Shown here in pieces: positions 46,755-55,477 of a stretch of 64,000 nt of DNA (position 1 is the first letter of the stretch; every line of letters starts with the position of its first letter). Source of the stretch: Leptospira sp. GIMC2001 (lineage in GTDB: Bacteria; Spirochaetota; Leptospiria; Leptospirales; Leptospiraceae). The notes beneath the pieces were generated by a model. That model was not told the origin of the DNA. It made no database searches and saw only the letters and a program-made list of their open reading frames with translations. The stretch spans positions 2,783,559 to 2,847,558 of the forward strand of contig NZ_CP115468.1 in NCBI RefSeq assembly GCF_028462125.1. Reading direction: 5' to 3'. Position numbers and translations under genes: made by a program.

Positions 46755-48551
46755 CTAGTCAAATTTGAAAAAACGTATATCTTTCTCTAACTTTGACATT
46801 TCATTTACAAGCAATTCTGTCTCACTTGCAACTTGATCAGAAAACTGAATCGCTTCCATCGAGGCATTGAGTACAACATCGGATGCATTCACAAATTCTC
46901 GAAATGCGTCTTTTTGTTCTCTAGTCGCGCCAGAAATTTCTCGCGATTTCTGAGCGAGAAAGACAATTCCCTCGTTGAGTTTTGTCGCTATTTCTGAGGT
47001 AGATTTGGAGCCTTCCGCAATGGATTGGGCTGATTCTGTTTGCTGGTGAACTTCATTCAAGAAATTTTTGAAGTTTACTCCCAACCCTTCTAATGAATTG
47101 CCACCTAATTTTACTAAGTCGGTAGTAGTAACTATATTCGATTTAATGATTTTCAAATTCTCCTGCGTACTATCAGCGAGTCTGGAAATTTCTTTCGCAA
47201 CCACTGCAAATCCTCTACCATATTCTCCAGCTCTTGCAGCTTCAATGGATGCGTTTAAAGAAAGTAGATTTACTTTATCTGCAATTTCTTCTACAAAGTT
47301 TACAGCTTCGCGCATTTTAGCTGTAGCAGATTCTATATTATCCATATGATTCTTAGTCACAAGCAATTCTCGTCCAGCTTTCTCGCCAGAATCTTCCATT
47401 ACTTTAGCTCGCTCAGCTGATGCTATCGAATCCTCAAATATGACTTTCATCCTCGCCGTAAGATTACGAAAATTGGTCTCGGCTTCTTCACTCAACTTGC
47501 TCTGATCTAAAGCATTGTTAGAAATGTTTTCAGTAAGCGCATTGGACTCCTCGGAGTTCGTACTTATTTCCTCCATAGAAGCAGTTTGTTGAGAAATTAC
47601 TTCGGATAACTTTGCGCTTCCAAGTCTAAAATTTTCTGCTGTTTTTCTAATTTTTATAATATCCAATTGGATGGATTGTAAAACATTTTGCAGGCGAATG
47701 GTAAATCCATTTACTGCTTGATTGATCAAAGCATTCTCATCGGTCGAAATGATGGGGATTCGAACCGTTAAGTCCCCATTGAATATTGAATTTGAAACCA
47801 ATTCAAGAGATTTTAGATTCGATTGCACAGATTTGGCAAAATAAAAAGATCCAAATATTATACTGGTGATTCCTAATCCTGCCATGATCGCAATATGAAT
47901 CATGGGGTATTCTAACTTCATTAAATCGAGTGAATACAGGTAAAGAAATGTAGAAAGGAGTATGAATGGTAATAGTCCAACAGAAATAGATACAGATAGA
48001 ACTCTTCGGAAGATCGAAAATTGTATCGGAATCCGATTCTCCTCAATGTCAGAGAATTGTCGCTTCGTCAAGAGAGGAGCTATTCTATCTTCTGTCATAA
48101 AATAAAATACTACAATACATATTGGTAATGCTGCAATCTCGGATAGAATAAAAGGTAAAAAATCGAAGTCTTTGAAATCAATAAGAAAGGAAGCAAAGAA
48201 ATAAGAAAAAGCAACCATCAATGTCAACCTTAGAGCGACAACTATGGCTTCAACTTTAGGATAAAGTAATAATTTATTTTGTAGAGTTATTATTTCCTGA
48301 GAATTCAATTCTGAAATACGATTAGACAATTTCAGTAACGGAACTAAATATATAACGCGAGCAATGATTGCTACATTGAATGCAATGATTGTTGCAACGG
48401 TTGAAGTAGCAACAAACAAGATAGCTTGCTCTAAAGTAAAAAGACAAGATAAACAGATATAATAGGCGACGCATGGAAGTGGTAAGAGATAGAAAAATAA
48501 TTCCAAATTCATGGTCAGGAGCCAAAAGAATTTATTTTGATTGATTTGCAT
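46755..48551 (-). CDS. Methyl-accepting chemotaxis protein, paralogue of the neighbouring receptor
   Basis: A 598-residue receptor with the same plan: six membrane segments in residues 12-250, HAMP ('[20 protein letters not shown]'), and the signalling hairpin '[20 protein letters not shown]'. The signalling half is nearly identical to the other copy, while the membrane half differs considerably, so ligand input may have changed while output stayed the same. ATG 48551 is used; the frame extends to GTG 48560. No own adaptor genes (cheA, cheW) lie close by. Confidence 0.88.
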   Translation of the reverse strand: MQINQNKFFWLLTMNLELFFYLLPLPCVAYYICLSCLFTLEQAILFVATSTVATIIAFNVAIIARVIYLVPLLKLSNRISELNSQEIITLQNKLLLYPKVEAIVVALRLTLMVAFSYFFASFLIDFKDFDFLPFILSEIAALPICIVVFYFMTEDRIAPLLTKRQFSDIEENRIPIQFSIFRRVLSVSISVGLLPFILLSTFLYLYSLDLMKLEYPMIHIAIMAGLGITSIIFGSFYFAKSVQSNLKSLELVSNSIFNGDLTVRIPIISTDENALINQAVNGFTIRLQNVLQSIQLDIIKIRKTAENFRLGSAKLSEVISQQTASMEEISTNSEESNALTENISNNALDQSKLSEEAETNFRNLTARMKVIFEDSIASAERAKVMEDSGEKAGRELLVTKNHMDNIESATAKMREAVNFVEEIADKVNLLSLNASIEAARAGEYGRGFAVVAKEISRLADSTQENLKIIKSNIVTTTDLVKLGGNSLEGLGVNFKNFLNEVHQQTESAQSIAEGSKSTSEIATKLNEGIVFLAQKSREISGATREQKDAFREFVNASDVVLNASMEAIQFSDQVASETELLVNEMSKLEKDIRFFKFD

Positions 48552-48560
48552 AGTTATCAC

Positions 48561-48923
48561 AAAGTATCTAGTTTCGATAATTCAATCACAATGTTGTAAA
48601 AATTAAATTACCTTGCATTACCTAACACAGTTCGAAACATACCCAATAAACTGGAAACATTTTTTCCGATTTTAGATAAATATTTTTTTATAACATTAAT
48701 TTGTGTAAAAATTAGGCGAATCTTTTTTTATATTTTGAATCATATGCAATTAATTCATTTTTTGGGAATCAAGTTATACTTTGCAGGATTTTAATTCATC
48801 TTTTTGGAGTGAATTTATAAATATTTTATTAACAAAACATTTGTCAGAATACTTCAGTAAATAATTTATTCTAATCTACCAAAGCAAAATATTTATCTCA
48901 CTCGAGTGATTTCGAACTGGATC
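48561..48923. other. AT-rich intergenic region upstream of a chemoreceptor gene
   Basis: About 360 bases between the chemoreceptor start and the terminator of the acyl-CoA synthetase. It is strongly AT-rich with long A and T runs. I see no open frame, tRNA or convincing promoter. It should hold the promoter of the leftward chemoreceptor gene; a weak TTGTGA-17-GATACT combination lies just before that gene. Confidence 0.5.
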
Positions 48924-48959
48924 AAAAAAAACTATGCTCAGGTTTTGTCCGAGCATAGT
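48924..48959 (-). terminator. Intrinsic terminator of the acyl-CoA synthetase gene
   Basis: ACTATGCTC (48931-48939) pairs with GAGCATAGT (48951-48959) around an 11-base loop; read leftward, the stem is followed by an eight-base T run. It is 70 bases after the stop of the synthetase gene. Confidence 0.85.
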
Positions 48960-49031
48960 GAGGTTAATCTCCAAATGATTGTATCTAGTAATCTAATTTA
49001 GATTTCATCAGAAATTCAGAATCCATGCATC

Positions 49032-50906
49032 TTAGGATTTATAGATATCTTCAATCAAAGATTGGTATTTTTCTGATATCACATGCCTTTTGATTGAGAG
49101 TTTTGCTGTAAGTTCATCACCAACTTCAAATGGTTTTGGCAATATTCTATAATCTACAATTTTTTCAAAAGATTTGAATCCGTTCTCTGTGCTGATCAAT
49201 TCCTTTATCGAAGCTTTTAGCATTCGATTTACACTTGGATTTGACTTCAATTCATCCAAGTTATTTCCAAGCTCAATAAAGGCTTTCTCATTCAAAACGA
49301 TCAATGCGGATAATGTTTTTTTATCTTGGCCAACCAACATGCATTGATCAATATATTCGGATTCGAGTAAGCGATTCTCAATTGGCGTCGGTTCTACATT
49401 TTCTCCGCCCATAAGCACGATTGTCTCCTTGGATCTACCAACAATTTTGATACAATTGTTGAATGTCATAATACCCAGATCACCTGTGTTAAACCATCCA
49501 TCCTTAAGAACTTTAGCAGTTGCTTCCGGATTTTTATAATAGCCTTTCATAACTTGAGGACCTTTCACATGAACCTCACCTTTTCTTCCCATTCCATTAG
49601 CGCCAGGATAGATTTGCTCTTGATTGTTTATATCGATGATTTTGATATCTGTGTCTTTATAGATTGGTCCGACTGTACCAATAATTAATTTCTCAAAACT
49701 TCTTACAGATATAACAGGACATGTTTCCGTCAGTCCATATCCTTCCAATACAGGAATACCAATATTATTGAAGAATTCATCTATATGATACGGCAGAGCT
49801 CCGCCTCCAGACACAGATCCTCGTAAAGATCCACCTGTTGCGCTTCTTATCTTAGAAAGAACAATCGCATCCAGAATAAGATTTGGAAAAAATGCAATCA
49901 AAACTATTATAGAACAGTAAATCCCTCGAAAGAACGATAGAATTGGATTTCGATAGTTAATTTCCAATTCGAGACCTTTGACAAAGCGCAAGGCAGAATT
50001 GTATTTTTTGGATGTTGCGTAAGCAATTTGGAATAAAAACTTCCTGATAAAGGGTGCTTTTTCTAAATTCGCAATAATTCCGTGATAGATACTTTCCCAT
50101 AATCTCGGTGCAGATGCCATAAAAGTTGGTTTTACAATATTTAAATCCTCTCTAAGATTTCGAATATTCGAATAGTATGTACAGCATCCACTGGAGATTG
50201 CGATCATTTCGAAAACTCTCTCGAAAATATGCCAAACTGGAAGAATGGAAAGTATTCTCTCATTTGAATCTATTTGGAAAGGAAGGTTTTGAATCTGAGA
50301 CAATATATTTCCATGCGTCAACATAACGCCTTTGGGTGCCCCAGTTGTTCCAGAAGTATAGATTAAAGTAAATAGATCATCGGGAGTGCATTGCTTAATT
50401 CTTTCCTGAACTACAGGAAGCAATTTACTTCTTAGAATTTTTCCTTTTTCGATTAAATCATAAATATTTAGAACGCCTAGTAGAGCTTTGGATTCCTTCT
50501 CCATTAGAATTATTTTTTCTAAATTTGGAATTGACTTTTTATTTTTTTGTAACTTCTCCAAGACAGCAAGGTTTTCTACGAATGCAACCCTTATGTCTGC
50601 GTGTGGTATAATGTATTGGATGTCACCGTCAGTAACATCGGAACCTCGTGGAACATCAACAGCTCCGATCAACTGAATTGCCATATCCGTTACAATCCAT
50701 TCGAACCGATTGTCCGCAAATACTGCCAGATGCTCGCGTGCACCAACACCAAGATCAATCAATGAAATTGCTAGATTTTCCGCCATTTCAAGTAAATCAG
50801 CGTAGGTAGTGAATTCAAATTCTTTGTTTTTATTTCGCGTTGCAAAAGCTGGCTTATCACCAAATTTTATTTTCGATTCATAAAACATTTCAGCTAAATT
50901 GTTCAT
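49032..50906 (-). CDS. Long-chain acyl-CoA synthetase (AMP-forming)
   Basis: An ANL-family enzyme activating fatty acids to acyl-CoA through an acyl-adenylate. Motif A3 'FTLIYTSGTTGAPKGVMLTH' (about 180), 'EGYGLTETCPVIS' (A5) and 'GWFNTGDLGIM' (A7) are intact, with the A10-region Lys expected near 'LTAKLSIKRHVI'. Length 624. The start is set at ATG 50906, which has GAGG five bases upstream; a TTG 18 bases earlier is the alternative. A hydrophobic patch at about 315-335 ('IYCSIIVLIAFFPNLIL') may embed it in the membrane. It is a single-gene unit with its own terminator. Supplies acyl-CoA for lipid synthesis or beta-oxidation. Confidence 0.93.
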   Translation of the reverse strand: MNNLAEMFYESKIKFGDKPAFATRNKNKEFEFTTYADLLEMAENLAISLIDLGVGAREHLAVFADNRFEWIVTDMAIQLIGAVDVPRGSDVTDGDIQYIIPHADIRVAFVENLAVLEKLQKNKKSIPNLEKIILMEKESKALLGVLNIYDLIEKGKILRSKLLPVVQERIKQCTPDDLFTLIYTSGTTGAPKGVMLTHGNILSQIQNLPFQIDSNERILSILPVWHIFERVFEMIAISSGCCTYYSNIRNLREDLNIVKPTFMASAPRLWESIYHGIIANLEKAPFIRKFLFQIAYATSKKYNSALRFVKGLELEINYRNPILSFFRGIYCSIIVLIAFFPNLILDAIVLSKIRSATGGSLRGSVSGGGALPYHIDEFFNNIGIPVLEGYGLTETCPVISVRSFEKLIIGTVGPIYKDTDIKIIDINNQEQIYPGANGMGRKGEVHVKGPQVMKGYYKNPEATAKVLKDGWFNTGDLGIMTFNNCIKIVGRSKETIVLMGGENVEPTPIENRLLESEYIDQCMLVGQDKKTLSALIVLNEKAFIELGNNLDELKSNPSVNRMLKASIKELISTENGFKSFEKIVDYRILPKPFEVGDELTAKLSIKRHVISEKYQSLIEDIYKS

Positions 50907-51065
50907 TTTGTCCTCTAATTTCAAAAGTTAGATTTCAGTATAAATGAATAATTCTGAATATTCGACCTATCCTATAGGATGTTACTTAAATTATGTTTCG
51001 ATTCTATATATTGAACCTGCATTATCTGGATCAATTGCCGTAGACTGAAACAATTTCCTATTTGT

Positions 51066-52220
51066 CTAGAAAATGTTTTTTGAATGGGTTTTGTTTTTGG
51101 TTTGGGTAAGAGATGTCGAATAATTTTTTCGGTAGTTCACGGGAGTGATTCCTGTATGATGCTTGAATGCTCTATTGAAAGATGATTTTGAATTGAAACC
51201 AACAGCATAGGCAATTGAAATTATAGTTCTCGATTGGTCTTCTAGGAGATATTTTTTTGCTTCTGAAACTCTATGATGATTGATATACTGAGTAAAAGTC
51301 ATTTCCATTTTCTCGTTCAGAATCTGAGATAATTGGTGAACAGAAATATTGAGTTCAGATGCAAGACCTGCAATGTTAAGATCTTCATCTGAGAATGCTT
51401 TTTCTTCTTCCATGATTCGTTTAAGTGTTGATTGAATAAGATCGATATCTAGGGATTTGATTTTGGATTTTTCGTATCTAGCTTTCTTTATTTCCTTTTG
51501 CAATCCGTAGACAACTTCAGGAAATCGATTCGATAATAAAAAGAAAATGATTAGATTGAAAGGAAGAATTAGAGCACTCAGTTTTATCAAAAAAAAGTTC
51601 CCCATCATAAAACCAAGAAAACCAATTCCGATATCAATATAAATCAATGCTATCACTAAGACAAAAATCGACATCGAACGAAAACTGATATCGGCAGAAT
51701 TTCTCAAAATTCGAACATTACTCACAAGTATATAACTAAGATAGATTATTAAGGAAATTTTAGGTCCGACAGTTGAGATCTGAATCATTCTTGAATAAAA
51801 TGAAGCATCTCCGTTTTGGAGATTTTTGATAAAACTCAATTGAGATGTCGTATCCATAAAGGCATAAGGAGCTACGACTAACGCAACCAATATGGCAGGA
51901 ATAAAATGTAAAAATTCAAATCGATTTAATTCAACCTCGAGAATTCCCTTTTTATAATATAGAAAAAAAAGGGGACCGATTAGATAGGTAAATGGCAAAT
52001 GCAGTGAGAAAAAATATGGATAGATTAAATGAAGATTGGAAAAAAAATAAAATCCTGAGACCAGCCAAATCCCTGTCATCACATGAATCCAGCCCATAAA
52101 AATTGTTCTTGGCTTGGATGTAAAAATCTGAATTGCCCAAACAAATGAAAAAATGGAACCAAAGAATAACCAGGCTCCTTGGATCATTTGCAAAAAAGGT
52201 ATTGAAATAAAATTATCCAA
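51066..52220 (-). CDS. AraC-family regulator with N-terminal membrane domain
   Basis: A 384-residue protein. Residues about 5-235 contain seven or eight membrane helices, and the C-terminus (about 275-375) is an AraC-type DNA-binding domain: 'LNIAGLASELNISVHQLSQI' (first HTH) and 'ISIAYAVGFNSKSSFNRAFK' with 'HTGITPVNYRKNY' (second HTH). Membrane AraC proteins of this type occur in Bacteroidetes and spirochaetes; the sensed signal is unknown. The annotated start is TTG (MDNFISIPF); ATG 52187 is an alternative. It is divergent from the cyclase gene, with two direct repeats between. Confidence 0.85.
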   Translation of the reverse strand: MDNFISIPFLQMIQGAWLFFGSIFSFVWAIQIFTSKPRTIFMGWIHVMTGIWLVSGFYFFSNLHLIYPYFFSLHLPFTYLIGPLFFLYYKKGILEVELNRFEFLHFIPAILVALVVAPYAFMDTTSQLSFIKNLQNGDASFYSRMIQISTVGPKISLIIYLSYILVSNVRILRNSADISFRSMSIFVLVIALIYIDIGIGFLGFMMGNFFLIKLSALILPFNLIIFFLLSNRFPEVVYGLQKEIKKARYEKSKIKSLDIDLIQSTLKRIMEEEKAFSDEDLNIAGLASELNISVHQLSQILNEKMEMTFTQYINHHRVSEAKKYLLEDQSRTIISIAYAVGFNSKSSFNRAFKHHTGITPVNYRKNYSTSLTQTKNKTHSKNIF

Positions 52221-52272
52221 AATTCAATCGCTCAAGGCTTTCCTTGGTTTCAATTTTCTCAAGATAGGTAAA

Positions 52273-52315
52273 TAAGAATAGTTAATTTTTCTTAGGTAAG
52301 AATAGAGAATTTTTC
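52273..52315. promoter_or_regulatory. Pair of 19-base direct repeats in the divergent araC/cyclase promoter
   Basis: TAAGAATAGTTAATTTTTC (52273-52291) and TAAGAATAGAGAATTTTTC (52297-52315) differ at two positions and start 24 bases apart. AraC-family proteins bind direct repeats of this kind, so the neighbouring regulator is the candidate ligand; inference only. Confidence 0.5.
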
Positions 52316-52372
52316 CTGAAATTGTTCATATAATTTCTTTTCTTTTTAAAGATAAATTCCATATTACCTTAG

Positions 52373-54589
52373 ATGGCAATGTTTTACAAACTTCGAAAAA
52401 TTCTTCCCTTACTGATTTTTATTATCTTGCCAATCCAGGGAATCAGGTCACAAGATTTCGAGCAACCAGACTCGATCATACCTTTTGAAATCAATCCTAA
52501 TATTATAAATTCCTTAAATGCAACATCATCAGATAATCACTGGAGAATCAGCAGCAATCAAATTGATATCCAAAGAGAATCCAGTCCAAGCGAAGATGCA
52601 GAAACCGATTCAGAATCCAATCTAGAAGAAGAAAACGATACGGACTTAACCATTTGGCAAAAAGTCAATGTTCCTGAAGATTTAGTGAAGCAAGGATTGG
52701 TAGCTGATGGCAGAACTACTGTCTGGTATAAGGCAGAATTTAGACTGAGTCATAAAATCAGAAATTCACTTTCTATTCGATTGGGTGAAATCAATGACCG
52801 TGATCGCGTCTATCTAAACGGAGAGCTAATCGGAAGCTCTGGAGATTGGGATTCGATCAAACCTCAAGCATATGATAAACAAAGAGTTTATGATATTCCC
52901 ATTCATACAATACGACAGAATGAAACCAATATTTTATTGATTGAAGTTAAGGGCTATTTCCAAAATGAAATGGGGATCTATAGAGATAGACTTGAAATCG
53001 GACCAACTCGTTCTCTAGTTCGAAGCTTCTATTTTGAAAACACTTTTCAGATTCTTATACTCATGGTTTACTTAACTGTTGGTGCTTATTTTCTTTTATT
53101 CTTCATTCGTCGTCGTAACGATCGTGAAAATCTTTATTTTTCAATCTTCATATTTTCACTTTTAGTATATTCTGTACTGCGAACTCAATGGAAGTATGAA
53201 TTTGCGATCGATTTCCATTCATTAAAGAGAATTCAATATTCTGCTCTTTGGTTGTTATTCCCCACTTTCTATTATTTCCTTAGACATTATTTTAAATTAA
53301 AAGTCAATACGTGGCTCAAATGGTGGGATAGATTTGCAATCGTTACAAATATCATCAATCTAGTTTGTATTTTTTATATTTACACAATTGATTCAACCGA
53401 GACTTGGGATTATATAAACAACACAATCATACAACCAACTTGGCTTGTTTACACTTTTGGTTCGTTGATTTTACTTGGGATTGAAATTCGACATAGCAAT
53501 CGAGATGCGATGCTCATGTTAGGAAGCTTTTTTGTTTTGATTGTTTGCACCGTTTTAGATGTTCTAAGTGCTAGGGCAATGATCAACTTGCCAACAAGTT
53601 CCACCGCAACATTTGGTTTCATACTATTCGTTCTCAGCATGGCGTTGATACTTGCGAATAGATTTGTTCGGCTTCATGACGAAACAGAAAAACTTAACGT
53701 AGATTTAACGAATTTCAATGAAGCATCATCGAGATTTGTGCCATTCGAATTTCTCAATCTATTAGAGAAAAAAAGTATTCTAGATGTTAAATTAGGTGAT
53801 CAGATTCAGAAGGATTTGACTGTATTGTTTTCTGATATTCGTGCATTTACAAATCTTTCCGAGACGATGACTCCCCAAGAAAATTTCCAATTTATAAATT
53901 CTTATTTGGGTCGAATGGGTCCGATTATCCGAAACCACAATGGATTCATTGATAAATACATTGGCGATGCTGTGATGGCGCTTTTTTCAGTAAGTGTTGA
54001 AGATGCAATTGATGCGAGCATCGCCATGCAAATAAAAGTAAGAGAACACAACATTGAAAGGATACAAAGAGGACATCAAGCAATCCAAATTGGAATTGGA
54101 ATTCACAAAGGAGGACTCATGCTCGGTACGATTGGTGAATCTCAAAGAATGGAAGGAACTGTAATTTCTGATACAGTAAATCTTGCGTCAAGACTAGAGA
54201 GCTTAACAAAAATGTATGGAGCATCAATCCTTGTGAGTGAAGTCAGCATCAATTCCATTGATCAACAAAGTAATCTTTCGAATTATAAAAATAGGTTCGT
54301 TGATAAAGTCCGTGTGAAGGGCAAAACACAAGCGATTGCGATTTACGAATTCTATGGAGGCGATAGTGAAGATACCATCGAATCAAAAGAAAAATCCAAG
54401 AATGATTTTGGGCAGGCACTAGATCTTTATTATTCTAAAAAATTCAAAGAATCGAGTGATTTTTTTGCAAGAATATACGAATCGAATGGAGATCTTCTTG
54501 CCAAAATATATACGCAAAGATCAGAATTGAATTTAGCAAATGGAGTAGATGTAAATTGGGATGGTATCACAACTTTTGATACTAAATAA
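52373..54589 (+). CDS. Membrane class III adenylate/guanylate cyclase (7TM-DISM type)
   Basis: A 738-residue receptor cyclase. A signal peptide (about 1-26) is followed by an acidic linker, a jelly-roll extracellular domain (about 95-215, with 'VWYKAEFRL' and 'DRDRVYLNGELIGSSGDWDS'), seven membrane helices (about 225-440) and a class III cyclase domain (about 475-660). Catalytic elements are present: metal Asp in 'LFSDIRAFTNLSE' and 'KYIGDAVMALFSV', and the Asn/Arg pair of 'VISDTVNLASRLES'. This is the 7TMR-DISM plus cyclase layout found repeatedly in Leptospira. It makes cAMP or cGMP in response to an exterior ligand, probably a carbohydrate. The next gene follows after 49 bases. Confidence 0.9.
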   Translation: MAMFYKLRKILPLLIFIILPIQGIRSQDFEQPDSIIPFEINPNIINSLNATSSDNHWRISSNQIDIQRESSPSEDAETDSESNLEEENDTDLTIWQKVNVPEDLVKQGLVADGRTTVWYKAEFRLSHKIRNSLSIRLGEINDRDRVYLNGELIGSSGDWDSIKPQAYDKQRVYDIPIHTIRQNETNILLIEVKGYFQNEMGIYRDRLEIGPTRSLVRSFYFENTFQILILMVYLTVGAYFLLFFIRRRNDRENLYFSIFIFSLLVYSVLRTQWKYEFAIDFHSLKRIQYSALWLLFPTFYYFLRHYFKLKVNTWLKWWDRFAIVTNIINLVCIFYIYTIDSTETWDYINNTIIQPTWLVYTFGSLILLGIEIRHSNRDAMLMLGSFFVLIVCTVLDVLSARAMINLPTSSTATFGFILFVLSMALILANRFVRLHDETEKLNVDLTNFNEASSRFVPFEFLNLLEKKSILDVKLGDQIQKDLTVLFSDIRAFTNLSETMTPQENFQFINSYLGRMGPIIRNHNGFIDKYIGDAVMALFSVSVEDAIDASIAMQIKVREHNIERIQRGHQAIQIGIGIHKGGLMLGTIGESQRMEGTVISDTVNLASRLESLTKMYGASILVSEVSINSIDQQSNLSNYKNRFVDKVRVKGKTQAIAIYEFYGGDSEDTIESKEKSKNDFGQALDLYYSKKFKESSDFFARIYESNGDLLAKIYTQRSELNLANGVDVNWDGITTFDTK

Positions 54590-54638
54590 TTTTTTTCCAA
54601 TCTTTATCTAATCCTGTAAAAATAGGGAAATTACAACC

Positions 54639-55328
54639 GTGTCAGAACAAAGCTATAGTTATTCAAAAACACATCGTTCGATAGAAATTTTTTCCATTAT
54701 TTCTTTTATCTTAATTATTCTTGGACTTGGGTATCATCTAGTTCAAGGATACAATTCATTCCATTCTAAGTCTGAACTTTTTGGACTTATACTTACTTTG
54801 GTAATTATATTCTCTTATATTTCTGCTGATTTTATTTCAGGACTGGTTCATTTTCTTGGCGATAGTTTTGGAACAGAAGAAACGCCAATTGTTGGTGCAT
54901 CTTTCATAAAACCATTTCGTGATCATCATACGGATCCAGAAGGAATCACAAGGCATGATTTTATTGAGACGAATGGAAACAATTGTATTGTATCACTGCC
55001 TGTATTGATCGCTGTATATTTTTATCTTCCATATAAAACGGACGTTTTGTCCTACTTGTTGGCTTGGTTTATTCTTGCGTTAATGCTCGGGATTTTTATG
55101 ACAAATCAGATTCATAAGTGGGCACATCTAAAGAATCCAGGCGTGGTTATTAAGTTTCTGCAAGACAGAAGTTTCATACTCAACCCTGACCATCATAAGA
55201 TACATCACACTGCACCATTTGATCGCTACTTCTGCATAACTTGCGGCTGGTTGAATCCTTTTTTATATCGCATTCGTTTCTTCGAATTCATTCTATTGCT
55301 TTTTAAGAAAAATAAAAAAGCATATTGA
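54639..55328 (+). CDS. carF: CarF/TMEM189-type plasmanylethanolamine desaturase
   Basis: A 229-residue membrane enzyme of the CarF/TMEM189 (Kua) family, which forms the vinyl ether bond of plasmalogens. The His-rich motifs are visible and in order: 'GLVHFLGDSFG' (about 71), 'FRDHHTDPEGITRHDF' (about 98-113), 'NQIHKWAHLKNPG' (about 164) and 'DHHKIHHTAPFDRYFCIT' (about 190-207). Three or four membrane segments separate them, as in the animal and Myxococcus proteins. Start is GTG 54639. Loss of the motif His residues abolishes activity in known members. The substrate, an ether phospholipid, has to be available in this organism for the role to hold. Confidence 0.85.
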   Translation: MSEQSYSYSKTHRSIEIFSIISFILIILGLGYHLVQGYNSFHSKSELFGLILTLVIIFSYISADFISGLVHFLGDSFGTEETPIVGASFIKPFRDHHTDPEGITRHDFIETNGNNCIVSLPVLIAVYFYLPYKTDVLSYLLAWFILALMLGIFMTNQIHKWAHLKNPGVVIKFLQDRSFILNPDHHKIHHTAPFDRYFCITCGWLNPFLYRIRFFEFILLLFKKNKKAY

Positions 55329-55477
55329 AGATATAAAAATAGTTTTCGAATAAATATTTTATCTTCAATTTTAATAAATCAAAAATCGAAATTGCATGAG
55401 GAAATTGGTTGAATAATTTCCTTGCCTAGAGGCTGCTACTTACATTCCATGGAAGAGATATCATCTAGGAGATATTT

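Noticed and set aside
42716..48560. Three consecutive open frames of 601 codons each
   Set aside because: The equal lengths are coincidental: the two receptors are paralogues, but the YfhO-like protein between them is unrelated and the receptors' likely starts shorten them to 598 residues.
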